64,000 bases of DNA from Hafnia paralvei ATCC 29927. GTDB taxonomy: Bacteria; Pseudomonadota; Gammaproteobacteria; Enterobacterales; Enterobacteriaceae. The DNA lies in assembly GCF_001655005.1 (NCBI RefSeq), contig NZ_LXET01000007.1:62001-126000 (forward strand), read 5' to 3'. Both the position numbers and the translations under genes were made by a program. The notes beneath the pieces are model-generated. The model was not told the origin of the DNA. It did not search any database and saw only the letters and a program-made list of their open reading frames with translations. Below, piece by piece: positions 25,159-34,828 of this stretch. Numbering within the stretch: position 1 is the stretch's first letter; each line of letters opens with the position of its first letter.

Positions 25159-25752
25159 ATGGACTCTATCTATCTGGGATCTGGATCGCCGCGCCGTCGT
25201 GAATTATTAGCGTTAATGGATATTCCATTTGAACGACTGATTATTGATGTGGAAGAGCAGCGTCAGCCAGAAGAGGCTCCGTTGGAATATGTATGTCGTT
25301 TGGCACAGGACAAAGCGCGTGCCGGCGTTGAAGCTGCGCCTGAAGATAAGCCTGTATTGGGTGCTGATACGATTGTTGTCCTTGATAGACAAGTATTGGA
25401 GAAGCCGCGCGATCGCGAGCATGCAGCGCAGATGCTACGTCAACTGTCGGGGCGAACCCATCAGGTGATTACGGCGGTTTCACTGGCCGATCGCCAACAT
25501 CAGTTATATTGTCATGTGATTACCGACGTGACATTTCGGGCTCTCAGTGAACAGGATATTCACGACTATATCGCCAGCGGCGAACCCATGGATAAAGCAG
25601 GTGCATACGGAATACAAGGAAAAGGTGGCTGCTTCGTGAGATCCATTGCCGGTAGTTATCATGCCGTGATGGGACTACCGTTAGTGGAAACACAGGAGCT
25701 ACTTGAACAGTTTATGGCGTTACGGGACGTGAGGAGAGACCATGACAGCTGA
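25159..25752 (+). CDS. yhdE: Maf-family nucleotide pyrophosphatase YhdE
   Basis: A 197-residue Maf-fold NTP pyrophosphatase that hydrolyses dTTP/UTP and modified pyrimidine nucleotides. Seen: SGSPRRRELL at the N-terminus, the phosphate-binding region VLGADTIVVLD with catalytic Asp, SGRTHQVITAVSL and GKGGCFVRSIAGSYHAVMGLP in two parts at the C-terminus. It lies between mreD and rng as in E. coli, and its end overlaps rng by 11 bases. Confidence 0.95.
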   Translation: MDSIYLGSGSPRRRELLALMDIPFERLIIDVEEQRQPEEAPLEYVCRLAQDKARAGVEAAPEDKPVLGADTIVVLDRQVLEKPRDREHAAQMLRQLSGRTHQVITAVSLADRQHQLYCHVITDVTFRALSEQDIHDYIASGEPMDKAGAYGIQGKGGCFVRSIAGSYHAVMGLPLVETQELLEQFMALRDVRRDHDS

Positions 25753-27211
25753 ATTGCTAGTTAACGTTACACCTTCAGAGACACGGGTCGCCTACATTGA
25801 CGGGGGGATCCTGCAAGAAATCCACATCGAACGCGAATCTAAACGCGGTATCGTTGGCAATATTTACAAAGGGCGTGTCAGCCGTGTACTTCCCGGTATG
25901 CAGGCCGCATTTGTCGATATTGGATTAGATAAAGCAGCCTTCCTACATGCCTCGGACATCATGCCGCATACTGAATGCGTAGCGGGTGATGAACAAAAGA
26001 ATTTCCATGTCCGCGATATCGCTGAGCTGGTTCGTCAGGGGCAAGACCTGATGGTTCAGGTGGTAAAAGATCCTTTGGGTACAAAAGGTGCCCGTCTGAC
26101 AACCGATATCACGCTACCTTCTCGCTATTTAGTGTTTATGCCGGGAGCTAGCCATGTCGGCGTGTCTCAGCGTATTGAGGGGGAAGCGGAGCGTAATCGA
26201 TTGAAATCGATCGTTTCCGAATACTGTGATGAGCAGGGCGGTTTTATTATCCGCACTGCGGCTGAAGGTATTGATGACGAAGAACTGGCACAAGATGCCG
26301 CATTTTTAAAGCGTTTGTGGACCAAAGTGATGGAACGCAAACGTCGCAATAAAACCAAATGTAAGCTGTATGGTGAATTGGCGTTGGCGCATCGTGTATT
26401 GCGCGATTTTGCTGGCGCTGCTTTGGATCGCATTCGTGTGGATTCTCGTCTTAATTTTGACTCGCTTACCGAATTCACTCGCGAATATATTCCAGAAATG
26501 ACGTCTAAGCTGGAACTCTATGCCGGTAAGCAACCGATCTTCGATCTTTATGATGTTGAGAATGAGATCCAGCGTTCGCTCGATCGTCGTGTTGAACTAA
26601 AATCGGGTGGCTATCTGATTATCGATCAGACCGAAGCGATGACAACGGTAGATATCAACACCGGTGCCTTTGTGGGTCATCGTAATCTGGATGAAACCAT
26701 CTTTAATACGAATGTAGAGGCGACACAGGCTATCGCGCGTCAGTTACGCTTGCGGAATTTAGGTGGCATAATCATTATTGATTTCATCGATATGAGCAGT
26801 GAGGATCATCGCCGTCGCGTTTTACATTCGTTAGAACAAGCGCTCAGTAAAGATCGTGCAAAAACCAGCATAAATGGATTTTCCCAGCTAGGATTAGTGG
26901 AAATGACGCGTAAAAGGACGCGTGAGAGTATTGAGCACGTACTGTGCAGCGATTGCCCAACTTGCCGTGGACGCGGAACGGTGAAAACGGTCGAAACGGT
27001 GTGCTATGAAATTTTGCGTGAAATCGTGCGTGTTCATCATGCTTATGACAGTGACCGCTTCCTGGTTTATGCATCACCCGCCGTGGGCGAAGCGCTGAAA
27101 AGCGAAGAGTCTCATTCTTTGGCTGAGGTAGAGATTTTTGTCGGCAAACAGGTCAAAGTGCAGATTGAGCCGCTCTACAACCAAGAACAATTCGACGTGG
27201 TTATGATGTGA
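25742..27211 (+). CDS. rng: Ribonuclease G
   Basis: A 489-residue endoribonuclease of the RNase E/G family that matures the 5' end of 16S rRNA and degrades some mRNAs. An S1 RNA-binding domain (residues 37-128, VGNIYKGRVSRVLPGMQAAFVDIG in two parts), the 5' sensor, the DNase-I-like catalytic core with VDINTGAFVGH and IIIIDFIDM (catalytic Asp pair), and the zinc-link CSDCPTCRGRG at about 404. Length equals the E. coli enzyme. Its ATG lies inside the 3' end of yhdE. Confidence 0.98.
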   Translation: MTAELLVNVTPSETRVAYIDGGILQEIHIERESKRGIVGNIYKGRVSRVLPGMQAAFVDIGLDKAAFLHASDIMPHTECVAGDEQKNFHVRDIAELVRQGQDLMVQVVKDPLGTKGARLTTDITLPSRYLVFMPGASHVGVSQRIEGEAERNRLKSIVSEYCDEQGGFIIRTAAEGIDDEELAQDAAFLKRLWTKVMERKRRNKTKCKLYGELALAHRVLRDFAGAALDRIRVDSRLNFDSLTEFTREYIPEMTSKLELYAGKQPIFDLYDVENEIQRSLDRRVELKSGGYLIIDQTEAMTTVDINTGAFVGHRNLDETIFNTNVEATQAIARQLRLRNLGGIIIIDFIDMSSEDHRRRVLHSLEQALSKDRAKTSINGFSQLGLVEMTRKRTRESIEHVLCSDCPTCRGRGTVKTVETVCYEILREIVRVHHAYDSDRFLVYASPAVGEALKSEESHSLAEVEIFVGKQVKVQIEPLYNQEQFDVVMM

Positions 27212-27253
27212 TTTGCACGCTCAACTTACGATAATGATTTCAAGGAGAAGAGC

Positions 27254-30200
27254 GTGAGGCGATTGTCTGGATACTTACTAGCGACACTGGTGACATTGAC
27301 TGTGCTAGTGGCGCTGATAGTGAGTGGCCTACGTTTGGCCTTGCCTCATCTTGAGCGTTTTCGTCCACAAATCGTTGAAAAGATTGAGCAGTATTCTGGT
27401 GTGCCGATGAAAATCGGTTCGCTAGATGCCAGCTGGCAATCATTTGGTCCAACGCTGGATGTGCGCGATATTTCACTGGCACAGCCCAAAGGTAATATTA
27501 GAATTCAGCGCGTGACCGTGGCGCTGGATGTATGGCAGTCTTTACTGCACTGGCGCTGGCAGTTCCGCGATCTGACATTTTATCATTTAAACGCTAACAG
27601 CAACGAGCCTTTCAGCCGCTCTTCATCGGGTTCCGATGGGGTCGAAAGCGACACCCTCACCAATATTTTCCTCTATCAGTTTGACCATTTTATCCTGCGC
27701 GATAGCAAGGTAACGTTTCCTAGCCCGTCTGGCACGCGCATTCAACTTAACATCCCTAATCTGACATGGTTAAACACCGCCACGCGTCATCGTGCTGAAG
27801 GACAGGTGATGTTCTCGACGCAAGAAGGCCAGCATGGCAATTTGCAGGTTCGAATGGATTTGCATGATAAAAATGGCTTGCTGAGCGATGGTCAGGTCTA
27901 TTTACAGGCCGATGAGATTGAGATGAAGCCATGGCTGAGTCGCTGGGTGAATCGTAATACGGGGCTGCATAGTGCGAAGTTCAGCCTTGCCTCGTGGCTC
28001 ACGGTGACTGACGGGGAAATTCAAGGTGGGCATCTGGTTCTCAAACAAGGTGAGGCCAATTGGAGCACCGCGGATAAACAGCACGATCTCACGGTTGATA
28101 ACCTTAATTTGCAAGTAGGGCGAGTGGCTGGCGGCTGGACCTTTGATATTCCTCAGCTTAACCTCGCTACCGATGGCGTTGCGTGGCCTAAAGGCTCACT
28201 CAGCGCAATGTATCGCCCTGAGAATACCCGCTTCATTGGTCCCGACCAGCCAGAGGAATTGCGCCTGCGGGCGACAGATTTACAGCTAGAGCGCATCGGA
28301 CCTATTTTACCGACGTTGGCGTTCTTGACTCCGGATGCTATTGGCCGTTGGGATGACATTAGGCCCAAGGGGCATATTTCCTATGCAGGGGTTGATATTC
28401 CCCTACAGCAGCCTGAGCGTTCACGGTTTATTGGTGCATGGCAGGATGTGAGTTGGCAGGCATGGAAATTATTGCCAGGCGTGAACCACTTCAACGGTAG
28501 TGTTTCCGGCAGCGCGATGAATGCAGGGCTGCACTTCTCCTTGAAAGATAGCGTATTACCCTATGGCGATATGTTCCGTGCACCGTTGGAAGTCAGTCAC
28601 GCTAGCGGCTATACCTCCTTTATTAATAATGATAAAGGCTGGTCGCTATCAGGTGACAATCTTGATGTTCAAGCTAAATCTCTATGGGCGACAGGCGAGT
28701 TTAAATATCAGTCCCCTAAAGAGGGGCAGCCGTGGCTGAGTATTTTGTCGGGGATTCGGTTGTATGACGCCGCGCAGGCGTGGCGCTATTTTCCTGAGCC
28801 GCTAATGGGAACGCACTTGGTAGACTATCTGACCGGTGCGTTAGAAGGCGGCAAAGTCGATAATGCAACCTTGGTGTATGCCGGTAATCCGCATTATTTC
28901 CCGTATCAGCATAATGAAGGCCAGTTCCAAGTGTTCGTGCCGTTGCGTGATGCGACGTTCCGCTTCCAGCCAGAGTGGGCGCCTCTGAGCAATTTGGCGA
29001 TAGACTTGAACTTCCTCAACGATGGGTTGTGGATGGACGCACCGCATACCAAGCTGGGCGATGTCGATGGCACGGATATCACGGCGGTTATCCCTGTATA
29101 CCACAAGGAAAAACTCCTCGTTGATGCCAAGGTTTCAGGCTCAGGAAAAGCGGTGCATGAATACTTTAAAACGTCACCGTTAGCTGATTCTGTGGGCGCT
29201 GCGTTAGATGAGCTGGAAGTCGGTGGAAATGTCAGTGGGCGCTTACATCTCGATATTCCCTTGGATGGCAAAGCCACTCGCGCCTCGGGGGATGTCACGT
29301 TCAAAAATAACGCTTTGCTAATTAAGCCCCTTGATAGCACCTTTACCCAGCTAAACGGTTCCTTGCACTTCGATAATGGCAATTTAACCAGCAGCCCAAT
29401 GAATGCGTCGTGGTTTGGTCAGCCAGTGAATTTCACTTTCTCAACGGCTGAAGGGGAGCAGGACTTCGGCGTTGATGTTGCGCTAAATGCGGATTGGCAG
29501 CCTGCCAAGTTGCCATGGATGCCGACGGCTCTGGCGAAAGATGTCAGTGGTTCCGCGCCTTGGAATACTAAAGTTGCGATCAAACTGCCGCATAAAGGCC
29601 ATCCATCGTATGACGTTCAGGTCAATGCAGATCTAAAAAATGTAAGCAGTCACTTACCTTCTCCACTGGATAAAGCAAGAGGAGAGGCATTGCCGCTCGT
29701 GGTTAATGCCAAAGGCGATCTTAATGGTTTTATGCTTTCGGGAAGTTTGGGGTCGGAGAATCATTTTAATAGTCAGCTTATTCTACAAAAACACGGTGTG
29801 AAACTGGCGCGAGCGGCGTGGAGTGATAACAGTCGCAAGGTTCCAGCGCTGCCAGAAAGTGAATCGTTGACGTTAAATCTTCCTGCGCTGGATGGTGAAG
29901 AGTGGCTGGCGGCATTGGCGCCTGCGCTGAGCGATAAATCGAAAACCTCAGGCTCCAGTTTTAGCTATCCGCAAGTGGTGAATCTGAGTACGCCGCAGCT
30001 AATTCTGGCAGGGCAAACATGGCATCAGCTAACCGTGTCGGCTTCTAAGCTGGCGAACGGTACCCATATAAGTGCTAAAGGGCGCGAAATTAACGGCGTG
30101 GCCGATCTTGATAACAATAACGTACTGCGCGCGAATTTGGCGTATTTGTATTATAACCCGGAGTGGAGCACGGCGACGCCAGCACCTAGTGAGGCTCCGC

Positions 30201-31057
30201 AGGTCCCTTCTACCGTCAAAAAAATATCTTTCAGCCAATGGCCAAGCATGATACTTCGCTGTCAGGACTGCTGGATGATGGGGCAGCGGTTACGTCAGGT
30301 TAATGCTGATTTGACCCCTCGCGGCGATCAGTTGGTATTGAGCAACGGGTTGATAAATACTGGCAATACTCAACTGACGCTTACGGGGACCTGGAACCAA
30401 AGCGGCGATAAAGATCATACCACGCTCAAAGGCCGGCTGAAGGGCGCTAACGTGACCAACAGTAGTGATTATTTTGGCTTTGCATCTCCGTTAAAAAACT
30501 CACCTTTTGATATCCATTTCGATGTGAATTGGATGGGTGAACCATGGAGCCCACAGGTGAACTCGCTTAATGGAACGCTAAGCAGTAAGCTGGGTAAAGG
30601 TGAGATTGATAACGCGGGCGGTGGTCGAGCAGGGCAACTCCTACGTTTGGTGAGTTTTGATGCATTGCTGCGTAAGCTAAAACTTGATTTTAGCGATACG
30701 TTTGGTCAGGGGTTCTACTATGACAGCATTCGCGGCAATGGTAAGTTTAAAAATGGTATTTTATCCACGAATGATTTGCTGGTAGACGGGTTAGCCGCTG
30801 ATATAGCGATGGATGGTTCAGTGAACTTTGTCACACGCCGTATCGATATGCAGGCTGTTGTCGCGCCTGAGATTTCGGCGACTGTAGGCGTTGCTACCGC
30901 ATTTGTTATTAATCCCGTGGTGGGGGCCGCGGTGTTTGCCGCATCGAAAGTGCTTGCCCCATTGTGGAATAAAATATCGCTCATACGCTACAACATTACA
31001 GGTAGTTTAGATCACCCAACTATTAATGAAGTGTTACGCCAGCCAAAGGAGAAATAG
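27254..31057 (+). CDS. yhdP: AsmA-like phospholipid transport protein YhdP
   Basis: A 1267-residue bridge-like protein of the AsmA family that carries phospholipid between inner and outer membranes, redundantly with TamB and YdbH in E. coli. One N-terminal TM (LLATLVTLTVLVALIVSGLR), then a very long beta-rich repeat-like region and the C-terminal DUF3971/AsmA region (MDGSVNFVTRRIDMQAVVAPE in part). The GTG start at 27254 follows AAGGAGAAGAGC, giving MRRLSG as in E. coli. It is 42 bases after rng and 4 bases before the amidase gene. Confidence 0.94.
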   Translation: MRRLSGYLLATLVTLTVLVALIVSGLRLALPHLERFRPQIVEKIEQYSGVPMKIGSLDASWQSFGPTLDVRDISLAQPKGNIRIQRVTVALDVWQSLLHWRWQFRDLTFYHLNANSNEPFSRSSSGSDGVESDTLTNIFLYQFDHFILRDSKVTFPSPSGTRIQLNIPNLTWLNTATRHRAEGQVMFSTQEGQHGNLQVRMDLHDKNGLLSDGQVYLQADEIEMKPWLSRWVNRNTGLHSAKFSLASWLTVTDGEIQGGHLVLKQGEANWSTADKQHDLTVDNLNLQVGRVAGGWTFDIPQLNLATDGVAWPKGSLSAMYRPENTRFIGPDQPEELRLRATDLQLERIGPILPTLAFLTPDAIGRWDDIRPKGHISYAGVDIPLQQPERSRFIGAWQDVSWQAWKLLPGVNHFNGSVSGSAMNAGLHFSLKDSVLPYGDMFRAPLEVSHASGYTSFINNDKGWSLSGDNLDVQAKSLWATGEFKYQSPKEGQPWLSILSGIRLYDAAQAWRYFPEPLMGTHLVDYLTGALEGGKVDNATLVYAGNPHYFPYQHNEGQFQVFVPLRDATFRFQPEWAPLSNLAIDLNFLNDGLWMDAPHTKLGDVDGTDITAVIPVYHKEKLLVDAKVSGSGKAVHEYFKTSPLADSVGAALDELEVGGNVSGRLHLDIPLDGKATRASGDVTFKNNALLIKPLDSTFTQLNGSLHFDNGNLTSSPMNASWFGQPVNFTFSTAEGEQDFGVDVALNADWQPAKLPWMPTALAKDVSGSAPWNTKVAIKLPHKGHPSYDVQVNADLKNVSSHLPSPLDKARGEALPLVVNAKGDLNGFMLSGSLGSENHFNSQLILQKHGVKLARAAWSDNSRKVPALPESESLTLNLPALDGEEWLAALAPALSDKSKTSGSSFSYPQVVNLSTPQLILAGQTWHQLTVSASKLANGTHISAKGREINGVADLDNNNVLRANLAYLYYNPEWSTATPAPSEAPQVPSTVKKISFSQWPSMILRCQDCWMMGQRLRQVNADLTPRGDQLVLSNGLINTGNTQLTLTGTWNQSGDKDHTTLKGRLKGANVTNSSDYFGFASPLKNSPFDIHFDVNWMGEPWSPQVNSLNGTLSSKLGKGEIDNAGGGRAGQLLRLVSFDALLRKLKLDFSDTFGQGFYYDSIRGNGKFKNGILSTNDLLVDGLAADIAMDGSVNFVTRRIDMQAVVAPEISATVGVATAFVINPVVGAAVFAASKVLAPLWNKISLIRYNITGSLDHPTINEVLRQPKEK

Positions 31058-31061
31058 CACG

Positions 31062-31910
31062 ATGAGGAATGCAAATATTGCTTTATTGCAACTGTGCAGC
31101 GGAGATAACATCCGGTCGAATCTGGCGCAAATAGAACAGCAACTCAAACAGTTAAATAGCAATATCAAGCTGGTCATGACGCCAGAAAATGCGCTGTTGT
31201 TTGCTGATTCGAAAGCATACCATCAACAGGCGGAACAGGAAGGCACTGGGCCATTGCAGGATGCCATCCGTGATATGGCGCGCCGCTACGGCGTGTGGAT
31301 TCTTGTCGGCTCTATGCCACTCGTCAGTCGTGAAGACAGCAAACAAATCACCGCGAGCAGTCTGTTGTTTGACGATCAAGGCGAGCTGAAAGCGCGTTAT
31401 GACAAGCTACATATGTTTGATGTTGATATCAAAGATACTCACGGTCATTACCGCGAGTCTGATACCTATCAGCACGGCCAGCACCTTACCGTCGTGGATA
31501 CACCGGTAGGCAAATTGGGCATGACAATTTGCTATGACCTGCGTTTCCCTGGCTTATTCCAAGCGCTGCGTGATAAAGGCGCAGAAATTATTTCCGTTCC
31601 GGCTGCGTTCACCCGCGTGACCGGAGAATCTCACTGGGAGATTTTGCTGCGCGCACGCGCTATCGAAACCCAGTGCTATATTTTGGCTCCGGCTCAGGTT
31701 GGCCGTCATGGCGCAACTCGCCGTACATGGGGGCACACCATGGCGGTTGATGGCTGGGGCAATGTGATTGAACAAAATGCCGATTTGGTTATGCCGATTA
31801 AAGTGAAGGTGAATACTCACTCACTTGAGAATATCCGCACCCAAATGCCAGTCGCCCAACACAACCGATTCCAGCCGAAGCTGGTTAATCCTTTGGATAA
31901 ACAAGAGTAA
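31062..31910 (+). CDS. Nitrilase-family amidase, probable deaminated-glutathione amidase
   Basis: A 282-residue carbon-nitrogen hydrolase of the Nit1/Nit2 group. The catalytic Glu-Lys-Cys triad is visible in MTPENALLF, YDKLHMFDVD and MTICYDLRFP. The motif GESHWEILLRARAIETQC is typical of Nit1-like enzymes, which hydrolyse deaminated glutathione (metabolite repair). I chose ATG 31062, four bases after the yhdP stop, with AAAGGAGAAA in front; earlier in-frame codons lie inside yhdP. In E. coli K-12 yhdP is directly followed by tldD, so this gene is extra here. It could instead be an omega-amidase. Confidence 0.87.
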   Translation: MRNANIALLQLCSGDNIRSNLAQIEQQLKQLNSNIKLVMTPENALLFADSKAYHQQAEQEGTGPLQDAIRDMARRYGVWILVGSMPLVSREDSKQITASSLLFDDQGELKARYDKLHMFDVDIKDTHGHYRESDTYQHGQHLTVVDTPVGKLGMTICYDLRFPGLFQALRDKGAEIISVPAAFTRVTGESHWEILLRARAIETQCYILAPAQVGRHGATRRTWGHTMAVDGWGNVIEQNADLVMPIKVKVNTHSLENIRTQMPVAQHNRFQPKLVNPLDKQE

Positions 31911-31917
31911 AAACGCT

Positions 31918-33363
31918 ATGAGTCTGACGTTCGTCAGTGAGCAGTTATTGGCTGCTAACAAACTGAGTCATCAAGATCTGTTTTCAGTATTGGGCACACT
32001 GGCTGAGCGTCAGCTTGATTATGCTGACCTCTATTTTCAGTCCAGTTACCACGAATCTTGGGTGATTGAAGACCGTATCATTAAAGACGGTTCTTACAAC
32101 ATCGATCAAGGCGTTGGTGTGCGCGCTATCAGCGGCGAGAAAACCGGTTTTGCCTATGCGGATCAGATTACCCTTAACGCGCTCAATCAAAGCGCTCAGG
32201 CCGCTCGTAGCATTGTGCGTGAACAAGGCAATGGCAAAGTCCATACCTTGGGCAACATCCCTCATAGTTTACTGTATCCAGCCATTGACCCGCTGCAAAG
32301 CCTGCCACGTGAAGAGAAAATTGCGCTGTTACATCGTGTGGACAACGCTGCTCGTGCTGAAGATCCGCGAGTGCAGGAAGTTTCAGCCAGCATTACTGGT
32401 GTATATGAGCTGATTTTGGTGGCTGCGACCGATGGCACGCTGGCGGCGGATGTTCGTCCGCTTGTACGCCTTTCGGTAAGCGTACTGGTAGAAGAAGATG
32501 GTCGCCGTGAGCGCGGTTCTAGCGGTGGTGGCGGTCGTTCCGGTTATGAATATTTCCTCGAAATGGTCGATGACGACGTTCGCGCGGATGCGTTTGCTAA
32601 AGAAGCAGTGCGCATGGCGTTAGTGAATTTATCGGCGGTTGCAGCTCCTGCGGGCTCGATGCCGGTAGTTCTGGGGGCAGGTTGGCCGGGCGTGCTGTTG
32701 CACGAGGCGGTAGGCCATGGTTTAGAAGGTGACTTCAACCGTCGTGGTACGTCAGTATTCAGTGGTCAGATGGGGCAGTTAGTTGCCTCTGAGCTGTGTA
32801 CCGTGGTTGATGACGGCACTATCAGTGGTCGTCGTGGTTCCCTAGCTATCGATGATGAAGGCGTGCCGGGTCAGTACAATGTATTGATTGAAAACGGTAT
32901 TCTGAAAGGCTTTATGCAGGACAAAATGAATGCCCGTTTGATGGGGCTTGCTCCAACTGGAAATGGTCGTCGCGAATCTTATGCGCATCTGCCAATGCCA
33001 CGTATGACCAACACATACATGCTGGCAGGAAAATCTACCCCACAGGATATTATTTCCAGCGTCGAGTATGGCCTGTACGCGCCAAACTTCGCGGGCGGTC
33101 AGGTGGATATCACTTCTGGTAAATTTGTGTTTTCTACCTCAGAGGCTTATCTGATCGAGAATGGTAAAATCACTAAACCGGTAAAAGGCGCTACGCTGAT
33201 TGGTTCTGGTATTGAAGCAATGCAGCAAATCTCTATGGTCGGCAACGATCTGGCGCTGGATAAAGGCGTCGGCGTGTGCGGTAAAGAGGGGCAAAGCGTA
33301 CCGGTCGGTGTTGGACAACCAACTCTGAAGCTAGATTCAATGACGGTGGGCGGGACGGCGTAA
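31918..33363 (+). CDS. tldD: Metalloprotease TldD
   Basis: A 481-residue subunit of the TldD/TldE protease, which forms a cytoplasmic heterodimer with TldE (PmbA). It degrades small unfolded peptides and matures microcin B17 and CcdA in E. coli. The zinc-binding HEAVGHGLEGDF (HExxxH) at about residue 262 marks it as the catalytic subunit; GASGGGGR-like and VDITSGKFVFSTSEAYL motifs are also present. I chose ATG 31918 (MSLTFVSEQLL), seven bases after the amidase stop; the longer open frame reads through the amidase gene. Last gene of the run. Confidence 0.97.
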   Translation: MSLTFVSEQLLAANKLSHQDLFSVLGTLAERQLDYADLYFQSSYHESWVIEDRIIKDGSYNIDQGVGVRAISGEKTGFAYADQITLNALNQSAQAARSIVREQGNGKVHTLGNIPHSLLYPAIDPLQSLPREEKIALLHRVDNAARAEDPRVQEVSASITGVYELILVAATDGTLAADVRPLVRLSVSVLVEEDGRRERGSSGGGGRSGYEYFLEMVDDDVRADAFAKEAVRMALVNLSAVAAPAGSMPVVLGAGWPGVLLHEAVGHGLEGDFNRRGTSVFSGQMGQLVASELCTVVDDGTISGRRGSLAIDDEGVPGQYNVLIENGILKGFMQDKMNARLMGLAPTGNGRRESYAHLPMPRMTNTYMLAGKSTPQDIISSVEYGLYAPNFAGGQVDITSGKFVFSTSEAYLIENGKITKPVKGATLIGSGIEAMQQISMVGNDLALDKGVGVCGKEGQSVPVGVGQPTLKLDSMTVGGTA

Positions 33364-33374
33364 CTCCCGTTTCT

Positions 33375-33493
33375 GAGATGCCATCTTCGCTCCATTTTGG
33401 TATCGGTCATCTAGCCCCGCCTCAAACCCCGCCGGTACATCTCCCTGTACCGGCGGCTCTTCCTACCAAGACTTAAACAATTATAAAAACAAA
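33375..33493 (+). repeat. 119 bp interspersed hairpin repeat, copy 1
   Basis: Begins GAGATG and ends ATAAAAACAAA, and aligns along its length with 56090-56210. It contains CCGCCGGTACA (33429-33439) and TGTACCGGCGG (33446-33456), a perfect 11 bp stem with a 6-base loop, then GCTCTTCCTACCAA. It lies just after tldD, in the same orientation as the copy after glpC. Confidence 0.8.
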
Positions 33494-33496
33494 AAC

Positions 33497-33643
33497 AGAG
33501 TGTGGCCTAATGCTGGTCACTTAAGCGTGATTTTAGGGGAAGTACACCGATGGGGTCGTAGCAGCTTTAGCTGCCGGAGCGCCCCGCGGTGTGCTAACCC
33601 CGTGTATCTCGATCTCTTAAACGATCAGCATTAGAGTGTGGCC
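33497..33643. mobile_element. MITE-like inverted-repeat element with flanking direct repeats
   Basis: Terminal inverted repeats TAATGCTGGTCACTTAAG (33508-33525) and CTTAAACGATCAGCATTA (33616-33633) match at 14 of 18 positions. The same 11 bases, AGAGTGTGGCC, flank them at 33497-33507 and 33633-33643. The inside is also self-complementary (CACCG...CGGTG, GCAGC-TTTA-GCTGC). No ORF. The structure resembles a non-autonomous transposable element, but could also be a complex palindromic repeat. Confidence 0.5.
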
Positions 33644-33907
33644 TTTCTCTTTTGCTGTTGACCTTTTCTGGCACGTTGTCGTTCAGCCGAAGGGAGGAAT
33701 GAAGGCTAGGATTCGCCGACAGGGATGCGCCGAATACTCGCGATTGCCGTTCGTTCCGTTAAGGCCGGAATGACGAGATTCGGACGCCTGCACAGTGTCT
33801 ATGCAGATTCCAATGCCATTAGGCGTACGAAACTTTACATATCAATTTCATACACTTAAATCTGAGGTTTTTTATCTCAGTTTCACAAAAACATCCATAA
33901 AACAAAT

Positions 33908-34828
33908 CTATGCCCCCTGCCTATAATCCTGATAAATCTCCCCAACCTTCGCGAAATACTCCGTCAAATAGTTGATGCATACCTGCACTTTTAGCGGCAG
34001 CTTATCTTTTTGCGTATAGAGAGCATAAACCGGCCTTGGGTCGGATTGGTAGCGGCTGAATAGGATCTCCACTTCTCCGCGTTTAATTTCATCAATAATC
34101 CACATCAATGGCACGTAAGCGATGCCTACGCCAGCGCACAGCCAGCGGATTAGTGTTTGTGAGTCATTGGTTACGAAGCGCCCTTGTGGTGACAGGCGCA
34201 GCGTTTGGCCTTCGGGCGCGATTAGCTCAAATTCGCTGTCTGGACGTACGCTGTAGGTTAGCCAACTGAAGCTGGCGATATCGCTGGGCTTTTCTGGGGT
34301 GCCTTGCTGTTGCAGATAGCTTTTTGCCGCACAGACCACCATTGGCATTGAACCTAGCCGTTTGGAAAATAGACTTGAGTCCTGCAGTGCACCTACGCGT
34401 ACGACTAAATCAAGGCCGTCAGCAATGAGATCTGGAGCCGGAACACCGGTCACCAAGTCAATAGAAAGGCCGGGATATTCACGCAACATTCGCGCCGTCA
34501 TAGGGGCGATGACGTTTTGCGCCATCGTAGAAGAACTGCCGATTCGCAGCGTACCCGTCGGCGTATTATTGAAGGCGTAGATTTGTTCATGAACTTCCTG
34601 TGCTTCAAGCAACATTTTCCGGCAGCCCTGATAATAAATTTTCCCTGCTTCGGTTAAACCAATGCTTCGGGTACTGCGGTTTAGTAGCTTAATATTGAGC
34701 TCGTTTTCAAGCTTGGAGATGGTCTGACTGATAGAAGAAACGCTCATCTCAAGCTGCCGCCCTGCGCTGGTAAAAGAACCACATTCCACCACTTTGGCAA
34801 AAACAGCCATACGCTTAAGTCGTTCCAT
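33908..34828 (-). CDS. aaeR: LysR-family regulator AaeR
   Basis: A 306-residue LysR-type regulator. N-terminal winged helix (residues 1-60; AVFAKVVECGSFTSAGRQLEMSVSSISQTISKLE in two parts) and a C-terminal effector-binding domain (about 90-295). It is divergent from aaeX across 412 bases, which is the aaeR arrangement in enterics, where it activates aaeXAB in response to aromatic carboxylic acids such as p-hydroxybenzoate. Assignment rests on this context plus family; the effector is inferred. Confidence 0.92.
   Translation of the reverse strand: MERLKRMAVFAKVVECGSFTSAGRQLEMSVSSISQTISKLENELNIKLLNRSTRSIGLTEAGKIYYQGCRKMLLEAQEVHEQIYAFNNTPTGTLRIGSSSTMAQNVIAPMTARMLREYPGLSIDLVTGVPAPDLIADGLDLVVRVGALQDSSLFSKRLGSMPMVVCAAKSYLQQQGTPEKPSDIASFSWLTYSVRPDSEFELIAPEGQTLRLSPQGRFVTNDSQTLIRWLCAGVGIAYVPLMWIIDEIKRGEVEILFSRYQSDPRPVYALYTQKDKLPLKVQVCINYLTEYFAKVGEIYQDYRQGA

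Larger units (their letters stand above)
33364..33907. other. Repeat-rich region between tldD and aaeR
   Basis: About 540 bases without a gene. It holds an interspersed repeat with a hairpin (33375-33493), a MITE-like element (33497-33643), and about 260 further bases with short inverted stretches (GCCGAC...; GGCCGGAATGAC) in which I recognise nothing. The two convergent genes tldD and aaeR end on either side. Confidence 0.7.
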
